64,000 nt of DNA from Smallanthus sonchifolius (Eukaryota > Streptophyta > Magnoliopsida > Asterales > Asteraceae), in the NCBI GenBank assembly GCA_023525975.1, contig CM042022.1:3043001-3107000 (forward strand). Direction: 5' to 3'. Both the position numbers and the translations under genes were made by a program. Below the pieces are notes generated by a model. That model did no database searches. It was not told the origin of the DNA and saw nothing but the letters and a program-made list of their open reading frames with translations. The number at the start of each line of letters is the position of its first letter. Positions within the stretch are counted from its first letter, which is position 1. Of this stretch, positions 11,194 to 22,583 are shown piece by piece.

Positions 11194-13572
11194 TGGTTGG
11201 TGGATTGTAGGGTAGGTGAAAACAATGATTTGATTTGTAACATATATATAGGTCCAAGTTCAGGGTAAAAAGGTCTTTTTTGTTTGTTGACTATTTTTGA
11301 GCAATTTTTCGGTTTAAATTCTGTGTTTTTTAGTGTTCTCAGTGATCGATGGATGGATATAAGACTATTGTGGCTAACAGAGTTTGCCCTTCAATAGATT
11401 TAGTGGTACCTTTTCTTTGTGTCTGTTGGTTCTCCTGGTGTACTGATTTGAAGAGATGGTTAGTTGGTTTAATAGGACTCAGAAGTTGAAATACTCTTGT
11501 TTCTTTCAAGCTGCTTGAGGTCTTTTTTAAAGTTTTAATGGTCTTTTTTGTAAATAACAAGAGGAAAGTTTTATGATTAATTAATTAATTGTGATAAAGG
11601 GTAGAATAGGAAATTACATTGTAAACAAATTAATAAAATCCATGATATTTCTCACTCACTCTCTCTCGATCTCTTTCCAATCTCATGACTAATTACCGTT
11701 TCAATCGTTCTTCAAAATCAAAACATATAAAATCACTATTTTTCATCAGTTCATAAAAAAAATGTAAAGGAATATGTAACAAAAAAGTTACTTACACATA
11801 ACATTATTGATTCAATCGTTATACAACACACAAAAGATGAAGAACAGGATGATTAAGAAATCAATTATGCAGTTTACAAATGTAGTTTACTCAACTTTAT
11901 GAAACCAAAATCATACCTTCTTGTTACGTATATGTTACACGTAGTGTTATGTATATGTAAGTGGTGTTACACACATGTAACACTATGTGTTACATATAGG
12001 TAACACTTATGCTGATGAGCCCCGCTCTGCCACCTTCCTCCTCATCTCCGGTTGCAGAGTCTCCATCTCCGTCCACCTCTGGCGTTTTTTCATCGTCATC
12101 ATCTTCGATTTTGGCCAAGGATGTCTAGTCCTCTGTTATATATACGTAACACATAATGTTACGAAGGTGATTAGTGATGTAGGTATCTCACTTGGATAAT
12201 GAAGGTGATTAGTGATAACCGTACCTTCTTGTTTGATGTCAGCGAACCTCATCTACTTAACCAAACTCGATTTAGGATTATTAAGATATATGAATCTCAT
12301 AATAGAAAATTTGAAGACTTGATCTTCATATATGAAATGAAGAAATTGAATTGGAAAGTGTTAATCATAACTAAATTCTAGAATTGAGTTACAAAGGTAC
12401 ATGTACACATATGCATAATCATTATTATTTTTTATTATAATGCATTATGTGTAAGTTGGGAAGAAGAATTTGATGTTTAGGACTAAGATTCATAATATAT
12501 GGTGCTTTAACGAATTTAATGAAAGGTGAATAATAAAGTGAAAGATTAACCTTTTTTAATTTTTTTTTAAACATGACTTGATCCTTTAGAATTGTAATCA
12601 ACGAATTTAATAAAAGGTGAAATTATTTTTAAAAATATAGCATCAAAATATTTCTTTTGTATACATATATATCACGATCATAATGTATATGTAATAATGA
12701 TTTACCAAATTATAAGTAGATCTTTCACAAGATTGGAGATAAGGAATCTTTGATTTTTGAAACATGTAGAAGGCAACCACATGTTTTGAATGGAATGACG
12801 ACAAACAAATGTCATGTGCATCCATATCCAAATGTCATGGCTAATTAAAACAATTTACTATTTATTTCTTTTTAACTTTCGCTATGTCTACTTGTATTTT
12901 TTCAAGGTTTAGAATAATCGTCAAATTCACAACAAAAGTATCATGTTATTATACATTTATAGAGGAGAAATCTGTCGTTTTGAGCATTTTAGATGTCGTT
13001 TTGGTATAAAACTATCATTAATATTATGAGTTTAATTGTTTATCAATCAAATGTAGCTATTAAGCTTTAATCCATAAAAAAATATTTTGTTTTATGTTCC
13101 TGTTAATTAATTACTATGTATACTAAGAATTATGATTTCGGGTTTGATATATTTTTGGGGTTTGGAATATATTGTTTGGTTTTTTATATGGTTTAATACA
13201 TAAATTAATGTATTTATAAAGGTTAGTTTTCTTAAATCGTTAAAATTTTAAATTACTAAAATGAAAATAAAAACAACCGAACTTTGATCCACAAACGTAT
13301 ATAGTTCTTAGCTACATAATATATGACACAAACAATTTATAAATTAACTAACTAAACAACTTAACAAAAAGTGAATTTGACAACTTTGAAGAGTTACAAT
13401 CTCACTCTCAACTCTATAGCTAGGGTTTGTCTTAAAAAAGAACTTACAAAAAGTCAAGTAAAATAAATTTAAAAAGATATAAATATTACACCATTCATCT
13501 AATATATTTTAATTAACTAGCTAACTAATTACTAGCTTATAAATTTTATTTAAAAATATTAATAATGATCAG
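11194..13572. other. CNOT10 3' UTR and AT-rich spacer
   Basis: The first several hundred bases are the presumed CNOT10 3' UTR, with AATAAA-like words near 11630. At about 11920-12000 there is a cluster of TGTTACATAT-type words, some in inverted orientation. The remainder is AT-rich with scattered homopolymers. Short open frames here show no family signature, and I see no gene. Confidence 0.6.
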
Positions 13573-13858
13573 AGGGAAAATTACAAAAATGGACATTTGA
13601 CCAGTCAAACTTACCAAAATGGATAAACTTTTTCAGCCTACTAAGTTGTGGTCATTTAGACCATTAATCGGCTGAAGCATGTTAGTTCAGCCTGCTTGAA
13701 AATCTGACAAAAGGAAGTTGGGCACGGATTTTCAAGCAGACTGAACTAGCCGACTTCAGCCGACTAATGGTCTAAATGACCACAACTTAGTAGGCTGAAA
13801 AAATTTGTCCATTTTGATAAGTTTGACTGGTCAAATGTCCATTTTGGTAATTTTCCCC
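13573..13858. mobile_element. Fold-back MITE, 286 bp
   Basis: The two halves are near-perfect reverse complements. The left arm begins GAGGGAAAATTACAAAAATG and the right arm ends CATTTTGGTAATTTTCCCC. Further complementary blocks (GACATTTGACCAGTCAAAC, CCTACTAAGTTGTGGTCATT, TCGGCTGAAG) run inward to a short loop near 13705-13730. There are no open frames. A clear target duplication was not found, so the superfamily is open. Confidence 0.8.
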
Positions 13859-14559
13859 ATGAAAATATGTTGTACAGAAAGGACTAGCATTAATTCGACG
13901 TCATGATATTGTTTTTGTTTTCTTCTATTTGGATTGATGTATTGCAAAAACTCGATATATCAGGATGTCTTCTTTAGACCCCATCATATATGACAGTCAA
14001 TCGCTTTCTTCAGAAAAAAACTTAAGATTGATCGATCAACGATTTAATTTATATAACCTTTCTGTAATGTAAATATTATGAATACGATATAATAAATCAA
14101 AGGAGGTTTTCTTAATGTTTACCCTATTCGGTTTCTGGTTTATATAATTATTGTATTGTATTATACACTTATATTTAAATAAGTGTTAATTAAGGTAAGT
14201 TTTTTAATCTATAATGCATTTACCTTCACGAATTTTCTAACACTTTTTATTATGTCTAAAAAGATGGACTTAAGATTGGTATAAAAGTTATATAAATTAT
14301 AGAAATCGTCCTTTATGTTTATATCATTTTTCAGTTTGTGTCATTTAGCCCAAAAAATGTCATAGATCATCCTTTATGTTTAAATTTGTTACAGATTACG
14401 TCCTTTGGCCTAACGGTCGTTAGATTTAGGGGTTAAGTTCTATCATGTGCGATGCACATGAGGGTGTTTTGGTCATTGCACCCTTTCAGGGACCATTTGT
14501 GTAATTAACTTAAATGTTTGGGACCATTTGCTCTTAAAACCCCACCACACCACTGGAAA
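13859..14559. other. AT-rich spacer
   Basis: I see no gene. From about 14330 the text contains phrases such as CGTCCTTTGGCCTAACGG and GGGACCATTTG that recur in many plant repeats, so the right part may be a transposon edge. No termini were identified. Confidence 0.4.
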
Positions 14560-15055
14560 AGACTCATCCGGCCGTTTCTGCTTTCTCCCCCACGGACACA
14601 AACCGATGCACCTGCAAATTACCGGCGCCGGAAATGCCACTATCACCGCCGCCGCCACATATGTTAACACCAAATTAAATACAACTCCCGATTCAACACA
14701 CTTCAACTTCCCCTTCCAACTGATCAAATCGGAGAGGATACCTCCTGCCTCTTCGCTTCTCGTGAACCTAGATCTGGAATCCTGCAAATCATCGGCGCCG
14801 GAAATGCCAATAACCTCCTGCCTCTTCGCTTCCCCTGATCAAATCGTAGAGGATACCTCTTGCCTCTTTGCTTCTCGTGAACCTAGATCTGGAGTCCTGC
14901 AAATCACCTCCTGCCTCTTCGCTTCCCCTACAAATCACCGACGCCGGAAATGCCACCATCACCGCCGCCGCATATGGTAATACCAAATCAGATACAACTC
15001 CCGATTCAACACACCCTAGATCTCCAAATCGCTTCTCGTGAACCTAGATCCGAAG
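14560..15055. repeat. Locally duplicated GC-richer module
   Basis: A GCGCCGGAAATGCCA-type block followed by CACCGCCGCCG occurs at about 14628, 14799 and 14942. Between these, a unit with GATACCTCCTGCCTCTTCGC and TCTCGTGAACCTAGATCTGG is repeated in whole or part three to four times. The open frames on both strands are repeats of these units and lack any domain signature. The whole module is GC-richer than its surroundings, which suggests captured or transposon-derived sequence. The following bases to about 15286 are AT-rich without a gene. Confidence 0.7.
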
Positions 15056-15286
15056 TATCTCATCCTAAATAAATAAAATTTATCAATTTAATAAAAGTAA
15101 AAAAAAATGGTTAGTCAGAAATGTCTGAAGTTTCAGACGATTTTCTCACAAATAGTGAAATTGTAACTTCAATTCTTTATCAAAATTATTAATAAACATA
15201 ATTTATTAATTTAATAAAAAAAATTAATATGAATTTTTTTTTTTTTGATCTAGAATTTCTTTTTTAATAACATTTGACCGTCACAA

Positions 15287-15680
15287 TTACAAACTAATGG
15301 CAGGTAGACGGGCAACAAGCTGCGCCGCTACCCCCTTCTGAATAGCAAATCCTACTCTACTAAACACAAAGTTCCCCCCATAAATATATGCGGTGTTACT
15401 GCTGACCACCCGCTGAACCCGCTTAAGAAACCGCACCGCATCAGGGGCGAGAGCGCCAAAGGTGTCAAAGGCAAACGGTACGAACACGTGCTGATTCACA
15501 AGGCAAGCTTTTTCGTGCTTAGCTACTTTACCCGCCTCTGCCTTGTTTATCGCCTGACCCGCCTTAAACCCATGGTCTCTTATCCCAACTAGGGGGGACA
15601 CACCTGTCAAATCAACATATGCGTGTTTCCCTCCTTCCCATCCAAAAACAAGAATGTCAGCGGGCCGAAGGGTTGAATTT
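15287..15680 (-). pseudogene. Fragment of a repeat-associated plant ORF, C-terminal part
   Basis: On the minus strand an open frame reads RPADILVFGWEGGKHAYVDL, TGVSPLVGIRDHGFKAGQA, KHEKACLVNQHVFVPFAFDT and FVFSRVGFAIQKGVAAQLVA, and ends at TAG/TTAG sequence near 15287. It is very similar to a protein tail I recall as scattered in plant genomes with mobile elements. The pattern of a D-containing strand, K-x-A-x-V-D, then a conserved helix is reminiscent of a restriction-endonuclease-like fold; that is inference only. There is no start codon or upstream domain: plus-strand TTGTCGGAA repeats of the neighbouring CACTA element begin immediately at its 5' side. It is therefore a truncated piece, not a functional gene. 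Confidence 0.6.
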
Positions 15681-16875
15681 TAAGTGTTGTCGGAATTTTG
15701 TCGGAAGTATTTATGGTTTCCGCCTATTTTCCGACAAAATTAAACTTATTTTTTTATGATATTGATTAAAATTATTTGTAAACACATTTATCAGTTTCTT
15801 TCGTTTCGGTAGACGCCGCCCTTCTTCCCTTTTTTTCTTTCGAGGGTTTCTTATGGAAAAAAGAAAGGGCAAATGACAGATTGGGGGTTTTTATGCAAAA
15901 GGAAAGGAGTTCGTGTAGGCAAATCACACCTTTCATCAATTTGTCTTCTCTGCACCTATGAAGCGATTCTATGTCATCTGCGGCAACCACAATCAGGGAA
16001 AACGGTAGCAGCACCAAGGAGCTTTCGTCTTCTTCACACTTGCAAAGGTGACAACATTGATCTCTAGGCTCATACGATTTCCGTTAGGGTTTTTTTCTTC
16101 ATATTTCAGGTTTTGATTTCTATTTACGGAATATTTCTTTTCTCGTGTTAATTTTTTTGATTTCTTTGCTAAATCACAAGTGTCTGATCTCATCAATCTC
16201 GTTGATGTTTGTTGACCACTAATTCGATTAAAATTTGTTGATTGTGAACTGAATTTGATGGAGTATTGACACAAATAGCATGTATGAATAAGAACACGAT
16301 TTTTCTAGGGTTATAATTCATTGATTTTGTGATGAATAGAAAACTGAAATTGGATTATGTCAGATGTTTAACTTATGCACACAAGGTGCTCGATGAAATG
16401 CTTTCCCTTGAACTGTTGTGGTATGTACTTTATTTTGCTATTAATCTGTATTGCAAAATGATATTTCCCTTATGTATGATGTATGTACTTTATTTTGTTA
16501 GATGTTGTTTTGTTCTTTGAAGTTCTGTTGAAAATTAACCCTACCCAGGCATGTTCTGATTTTGTCAAACCACCTTTGGAGCATCAGAATATTAGAATTT
16601 GAGTTTTTGCAAAATGGTATTTCCCTTATGCATGATGTATATACTAGTGTTATGTTCATCCTTCCAAATAAATGCCTTTTCATTGTAGGTAACTGGCGTA
16701 TTCTATTATGATCTCTGAATTAAGAAGTAAAGGCAGAGGTATGCTCTTATATTGTAAATTCTTAAAGTTATGCTACGTTTGTGTTGTATTCCGATATCTG
16801 GAATCATGTATTCTATAATTTTTCTCTTTATTGTCATCTAGATTTTAAAACATTCTTGTTTGTTTCATTGACTTC

Positions 16876-17233
16876 CAGTGTTGTAAAAATCGATAGGCGC
16901 TAGTCGGGCGGTGGGGTAGGGCCTGGGCCTAGGCGGGATTAATCGGATTGGAATTTTTATATGTAATTTTCAGTTTTTTATATATATACACACATTTTTA
17001 TATGTAATTTTTATAAAAATGTTCATTTTTAAACCACACCAAAGGTTTTCGCCGGAATTTGGCCGGAAATTCCAGGTTTTCGCCAAAATGTTCGCCGGAA
17101 TTTGGCCGCCTAGGACCGCCTAGGCGCGATTTGGACCGTCTAGCGATTTTTGGACCGACTAGGTCAAAATTCCTTCTTAGCCGAGCGCCTAGGAGCGATT
17201 AATCGGCGCCTAGGCGCGATTTTTACAACACTG
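16876..17233. mobile_element. MITE nested in the CACTA element, 358 bp
   Basis: Terminal inverted repeats CAGTGTTGTAAAAATCG and CGATTTTTACAACACTG are perfect over 17 bases. TTC flanks both sides as a possible 3-bp target duplication. The interior is rich in GGCGCCTAGGCG and ATTAATCGG words arranged as further inverted repeats. There is no coding capacity. A 3-bp duplication would fit a CACTA or Harbinger relative, but the assignment is uncertain. Confidence 0.8.
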
Positions 17234-18073
17234 TTCACATTCATTTTTGCCACATTTTCATTGACTTCACTTCACTTTCTTTATGTTTATTCTTGCTTTA
17301 TGAACTCAAAACCTTCTTAACAACAACTCTTGTTTTCTTTTCTGTAGATATTAATGTGAATTCTGTGTTCAATATTGTTCCTACTGTTTATTATGTATAA
17401 CATCAAAATTAGATCACAAGTGTCGAACTTATCTACATTAATACTGTCATGATGGCTTTAACCATGTGTCGGTGTATGTCATGCTTTTAAGAAATGTAAG
17501 ACAGGGAAACAATGTGAGTAGCTGCCTTTGTTAAGTGAACTCTGTCTTGCTAAATGTTATATCTAATAACAAGTTAACAACCTTTCTCCACTGTTCAGTT
17601 AACAACCTTTCTCCACCATTCAGTTTTAAAGGCTTCTCAACATTCGTAATTGAACTGCTCCTCTGTGTTCTAACTTGTGGAGTGATTGAGTGATAGTAGC
17701 ATATTGTTATTTACAACATTTAATCATTGGAGTGATAGTAACATATTGTTATTTACGGCTTTTAATCATTGAAATAACAGAAGTCATGGTGTCAGTCAGG
17801 CGGTCTCTAGAATGTTTAAGATAGTATCTGACTGGAGGATGAATCTTATATTAGTAACCACATTTATCTCTACTATTCCCTTAAAAACAATAATATAAAA
17901 TAAAAACATGAAGACAATTGCTATCAATAAACCACTTTCAGGAGAAGAAAGATCAAGTTTTAATGCTTTTTACATGCAACGTTTACTTGTGTAATTGTCT
18001 TGCAACTTCTTGTTGAATATGATGGCCATATGTGTGATCTTTATGTTGAATACTTGATGTTTATCACTTGTTG

Positions 18074-18770
18074 CATTGAAACAGGGGAAACCTAATCCTC
18101 TCACTCTTGCCAACATATGATCTAAAGAGATCTAAAGCCGGGAGAAAGAATCATCAGAATGATCTATCCCGTCATACAAGCGGGTCTATGGTTTTTGATG
18201 AACATTGTATCCGCCTGGTAAGCTAATCATATTTATAATTTTAGTAACTGTTTGTATATTTGACACTTATCAATGTTTTATATTTGATACAATGGAAGTG
18301 TGTGTTTTGGATTTGAGAGGGCCTCTCTTGTGGTCTTTCGTTGCCCTCCGTATGAAACAGTTTAGCTTCTGTAGAACCCATTTAATCTAATCGTTTACAT
18401 AGATCGCTTGAATTACTTCTTCCTGTCCGAACTCCTTTCTTAAAGAACTAACCGAAAACTCACCTGCTTCCGATCCTTGCCAAACCCATTTGTCATTTTG
18501 CTCAGAAATAGTCAACTGTTTGATCAGATCAGTGCATGGCCATTTTTTTTTTGTTATATTGGTTTAGTTTTAAATGATATCATGAAATTTGTATAATATG
18601 TTAGGTTAAAGATGTTTGAGCCCAATCAGAACAAGAAAGGGAGGCCCGACAAAACTTGGAAATCGCTTGCAACAAATGGAAAGAGACACAGAAAAAGAGC
18701 GGGCCGAACGTGAGAAACTACAAAAAGAAATGGAAGAAATTATGAAAAAAAATTCCGATAAGTATGTTCT
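18074..18770 (+). pseudogene. En/Spm-type transposase remnants
   Basis: Two exon-like pieces are visible. At about 18130-18216 a frame reads RERNHQNDLSRHTSGSMVFD, resembling the NR...H..GS.SF motif of the plant Ptta/En/Spm transposase family. After an acceptor-like TTAG at about 18604, a frame reads IRTRKGGPTKLGNRLQQMER, followed by a charged coiled-coil tail (EKERAEREKLQKEMEE). This matches the C-terminal part of the same family as I remember it. No upstream catalytic region could be read, and stop codons interrupt the first piece. The position inside the CACTA termini supports the assignment. Confidence 0.6.
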
Positions 18771-19081
18771 TATGGTGATTTTTGTTATGTCAATTAGTGG
18801 TTACACCATTACTGAGTCTCTTATTTCGGTGTGTTAGAGTCGTTTGAGATTTATATCACCAATTAACTTGACTGTTTTGGTGTTATAAGATTCTTATTTT
18901 GGTTATTTTTTAAGGATTTGAAGATTTATCATTGAATAATAACCTAGAAGGTAATTGTGATTCTTATTTTGCTATCAGATTTTTAAAACTCAGATTCTGA
19001 CATTTTGATTTTGTTTTGGGTAAAATAAAAGATTTTTTTAAATGATCTGTAGGAAAAAATGTGGGAAATGTATAATTAATT

Positions 19082-19113
<32 letters not shown>

Positions 19114-19323
19114 GAAACAAAAAAATATATTAAAAAAACAATTTTGTGGCAAAAATTGTCGCTAAGTTGTCGGAAATTGTGTTGTCGGTATTTTGTCGGA
19201 AAGTTTGTGGGAAATTCGTCGGAAAAATATTTCCTACGACAAAGGGTTTTTGTCGCTAAACGGCGTTTCCGACAAACTTCCTACGAATTCTTTTGTCGAA
19301 AACAGTTCACTTTTTTAGTAGTG

Positions 19324-20531
19324 CGTACTATTATTTTTTCTAGCAAAATAATAATATCATTAAGAAAATTCCTAATAAAATTAGAAGGGGTCAAATGGGC
19401 TAATTAAATCAGTTCAGGTTACAAAAGTCTAGTTTGATTTTAATATATTGGGTTGGGTTGGTTTGGTCCGTCAAATCTTTTTTAAATTCTATAAAGAATC
19501 AATGTATTAAATATTAAATTTGTTAAATTGTATACAAAAAAAATGTTGCAACTTACATTCAACTAATTATTTGACTCTATTCATCTATAACTAAGTTTTA
19601 ATTTTAATTTACTGATCTTATAACTAACTCATAACCATACAAGGTTATGCAAACATTCGTCAATAGTTGTAAAACAATAACTAAATACGATTACATGAAG
19701 TCATTAATAACCAAAAGCATTAAATATTGATTAATTAGTAATATATATCCTTGCATCAACAAAACAAACCATGAATCAAACATTGATCATAAGTAATCAT
19801 ATCTGATATAAAAATAAAGTGAAACATTAATCAAAACAATCGAAAATTAATCTCCTAGCTTAAACACTCCAAACAAAGAGATCGAGTTCTTGATCTTTAT
19901 GGTGTTTCCTCCATGGATTCATCAATCCTATTGATCCCTGCATCAATGGATTTCATTATATAAATGCTCGACAAACGTATTCAATTTTACACATTTGATT
20001 AAAAATAACTTTTAAACATAATAATTAATGAAAAATATGTGACATTAAATACTTTTTCATACATAAAGTTTTAAAATTGACATCATCAAAATGCAGGTTT
20101 AAAAGTTTATTACAATAAGCTAGTTAAAGTAAGATTTAATAATAATATTAAGTGTAAAGTTAATTACACTGATCATATGCAGTTTGTCTTTTACTTTCTT
20201 TATTCTTGATATGTATCTTCTGAGTTCTGAGCCTAAATGACCGTACACATGCATGTAGTCATACATATATACAAGTACACATCAACTTAACTTTTGTACA
20301 TTTTGTACATACATACATACACACACATGTAAGTATTTATATATATATATATCTATATAATGTATGTGTGTGTGTATGTATGTAGACATATTTTATATAT
20401 ACATATAAGCTATATATTTTTTGTTAAAAGATCTAAATTTTATTATATGAATAGAATATACATATCACCTTAAATTCATAAATTAGTTGAGTTAAAAGAT
20501 ACTAAAACACGAAAATAAATGCATAAACCAT

Positions 20532-20533
<2 letters not shown>
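19324..20533. other. AT-rich spacer downstream of the proline-rich gene
   Basis: I see no gene. It contains ATT and TA simple sequence and a patch of CATA/TGTA microsatellite near 20290-20400. Confidence 0.6.

Positions 20534-20604
<71 letters not shown>
20534..20604. repeat. Compound (TA)n-(GA)n microsatellite
   Basis: About 19 TA units pass directly into about 15 GA units. It lies 60 bases beyond the stop codon of the minus-strand proline-rich protein gene, hence probably in its 3' UTR or just after it. Confidence 0.95.
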
Positions 20605-20606
<2 letters not shown>

Positions 20607-20664
20607 AATAGTTAGGATTAGGGTTAGGGTTTGCATGGTTAAAGAAAGTTACCTAAATGGGATC

Positions 20665-21447
20665 TTAAATAGAACAAGTGTAACCAGGAGGTGGGGTTTT
20701 GCCACAAGTAATAAGCAACTGAAGAGCAAGTGGCAAATATATGTTGATATTCAAAAGCTTAATCTTTAGTGTTGTGCACAAGCAAACTGCAGCCTCAAGC
20801 TCCACCAACCCAGCAAGAATAGGGCAACACTGGTTCACCACTGGGTCTCCCAACCCAATATGAACCAACCCACCTAAAAGATCCACACAAGCTCCAAGCT
20901 TTAGTGCGTCAATGGGGCAGGTGGCCGCTGGCGCCGGCACAAATGGTGGTGGAGGGCATGGTGTTCCTGGCTTTCCGCCTGTTGGTGGGTTGAGTACTGG
21001 TGGGGTTACTACTGGTGGGAGGGTGATTGGTGGTGTTACAACTGGTGGGAGGGTGATTGGTGGTGTTACAACCGGTGGGAGGGTGATTGGTGGTTTGACA
21101 ACCGGTGGGAGGGTGATTGGTGGTTTGACAACCGGTGGGAGGGTGATTGGTGGTTTGACAACCGGTGGGTGGGTGATTGGTGGTTTGACAACCGGTGGGT
21201 GGGTGATTGGTGGTTTGACAACAGGTGGTTTGACATAAGGTGGTCTCACAATGGGTGGGTGGGTGGTTGGTGGTTTACCGGTGGGTGGTTTAGGGGTTTT
21301 TGGTGGTTTGCCGGTGGGTGGTTTAGGGTGGTGGTGGTGAGGAGGTTTGCCACAGGGAACACAGTCAAGAGCAATTGGAGTGGCAGTGGAAATGAAGAAC
21401 ATGGAGATGAGAAGAAGAGCAGTGAGTTGCTGCTTAGAGGACTCCAT
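20665..21447 (-). CDS. Secreted hybrid proline-rich protein (HyPRP, eight-cysteine domain)
   Basis: The frame has 260 codons from MESSKQQLTALLLISMFFIS to GYTCSI. A signal peptide (hydrophobic LLLISMFFI) is followed by a His/Pro segment (CGKPPHHHHPKPPTGKPP). A repeat domain of about 100 residues is built from the units PPVVKPPITHPP, PPVVKPPITLPP and PPVVTPPITLPP. The C-terminal domain has the eight-cysteine order C..C..CC..CLC..C..C of the LTP/2S-albumin superfamily (CPIDALKLGAC, NQCCPIL, AVCLCTTL, LITCG, YTC). Proteins of this class are cell-wall or plasma-membrane-apposed and are often developmentally or stress regulated; the exact role here is unknown. An in-frame ATG 33 bases upstream (MTYK...) exists. 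I prefer the inner ATG because the TATA box at 21492-21500 would place the transcription start downstream of the outer one. There are no introns and no lesion. Confidence 0.9.
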   Translation of the reverse strand: MESSKQQLTALLLISMFFISTATPIALDCVPCGKPPHHHHPKPPTGKPPKTPKPPTGKPPTTHPPIVRPPYVKPPVVKPPITHPPVVKPPITHPPVVKPPITLPPVVKPPITLPPVVKPPITLPPVVTPPITLPPVVTPPITLPPVVTPPVLNPPTGGKPGTPCPPPPFVPAPAATCPIDALKLGACVDLLGGLVHIGLGDPVVNQCCPILAGLVELEAAVCLCTTLKIKLLNINIYLPLALQLLITCGKTPPPGYTCSI

Positions 21448-21491
21448 TTTCAGTTGATTGTGTACTGGTTTGTAAGTCATGGAAGTAGATG

Positions 21492-21500
21492 TTATATATA
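21492..21500 (-). promoter_or_regulatory. TATA box of the proline-rich protein gene
   Basis: TATATATAA on the minus strand lies 45 bases before the preferred ATG. With the usual 25-35 base spacing, initiation would fall near 21460-21468. That leaves a leader of only 15-20 bases and excludes the upstream ATG at 21480 from most transcripts. Confidence 0.6.
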
Positions 21501-22175
21501 GAGAGGGAGTGTAGTGTACTATTTAATAATTAAGTTTGATTTTGTTTAATAAGTTTTTTTTGTTTTCTTGTAATTCTTGTTTGGGTGGTATTTTAGTCCT
21601 GAAAATTCGAAGTTTCAATTAAAAATATATGTTAAATCAAATTTGTATTTTTTTGTTGGCACAACTTGTTATTTTAATTTTTTAACAATGCATGTAAAAA
21701 CAAGAAAAGTTTACTAATTAACAACACTTAATGTATGATAGCTTGTGTACTTAAAATGATTCGTTTTTATACATCAAGTAAGTTAACTAAAACGGTTATT
21801 AAGTTCGAATCATACATATATGTATTAAACAAATTTAATTTGCAATATCATACTGGTATATGATCTCATTAAAGTTATGCATAATTACTCATGTGATATC
21901 CTAACATTTATTTATATTTTGAAGCAAATATCACTACAAAAAACACAGGTAAATATACCATGGATGCGGTATACCTAGAGGCATCTTCGAGATTTCAAAT
22001 TCTCAGCACGACTATAGACGATAAAGGCCCATAGAATATGAACGTATATTTAAAAAAAAATTGAATTGGGTTAAAAAACCATTGTGTTTAAACTAATTTT
22101 GGGCCAAAATAAATTTGAATTTTAATGGATTTAAACTTTATAGTTTTTTATAAAATATAATTATATATATATATA
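21501..22175. other. Upstream region of the proline-rich gene and repeat edge
   Basis: This is AT-rich promoter-distal DNA. At 21931-21946 ATCACTACAAAAAACACAGG resembles a CACTA-type left terminus, but no matching right end was found before 23.8 kb. I see no gene. Confidence 0.4.
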
Positions 22176-22565
22176 TAGGGGTATGTTCTTTTGAGAACCA
22201 ACAATATGTTAAGAACCGTGAGAACCGCATTAACTCTTGCTCTATTTATACTATAAATTGACTAGAATTCATGTACATTTCAATATGTTTAAGGTTTGGT
22301 TTTAAAAGACCTCGAATTTATAGTCGTTTTTTTAAATGCATATATGCACTCACACTATATGCACAAATGAATGCATATATGCATATTTTTATACTTTTCT
22401 TAAAAAAATTTAGGAGAGAGGAGATAAACTCAAACTAAGAGTGGGAAGAGATAAATAAAACATTGTTGTTGAATTTTACTTTTTTCACTAAAGCGATATG
22501 TACACGTTTTGTGCGGTTCTTTCGGTTCTCAACATATGGTTGGTTCTCAAAAGAACATGCCCCTA
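22176..22565. mobile_element. MITE 1 in a TA array, 390 bp
   Basis: The left end TAGGGGTATGTTCTTTTGAG and right end CTCAAAAGAACATGCCCCTA are inverted repeats, and the complementarity continues inward (GAACCAACAATATG against CATATGGTTGGTTC). Both ends abut (TA)n runs, as in microsatellite-targeting MITEs such as the rice Micron type. There is no coding sequence. Confidence 0.8.
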
Positions 22566-22583
22566 TATATATATATATATATA

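Larger units (their letters stand above)
15681..19323 (+). mobile_element. Decayed CACTA (En/Spm-type) transposon
   Basis: The right end is clear: subterminal TTGTCGGAA/TTCCGACAA words in both orientations (19165-19305) lead to CTTTTTTAGTAGTG, the inverse of a CACTACTAAAAAAG terminus. The left side has matching TTGTCGGAATTTTGTCGG words at 15686-15735, but no CACTA terminus is seen. The left tip is therefore lost or replaced by the adjoining fragment. Internal sequence holds decayed transposase-gene exons and a nested MITE. A 3-bp duplication cannot be confirmed without the left end; CGT follows the right end. Confidence 0.75.

Noticed and set aside
13573..13858. microRNA precursor
   Set aside because: The arms of about 130 bases with terminal GGGGAAAATT ends fit a MITE better. 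There is no evidence for a single mature duplex.
20912..21501. Plus-strand open frames opposite the proline-rich protein gene (Gly/Val/Thr-rich and Trp-rich)
   Set aside because: They are antisense shadows of a periodic 30-bp repeat that lacks stops. No start context or domain is seen.
21931..21950. CACTACAAAAAA as the left end of a complete CACTA element
   Set aside because: No inverted terminus or transposase was found to its right, so only a possible relic is noted.
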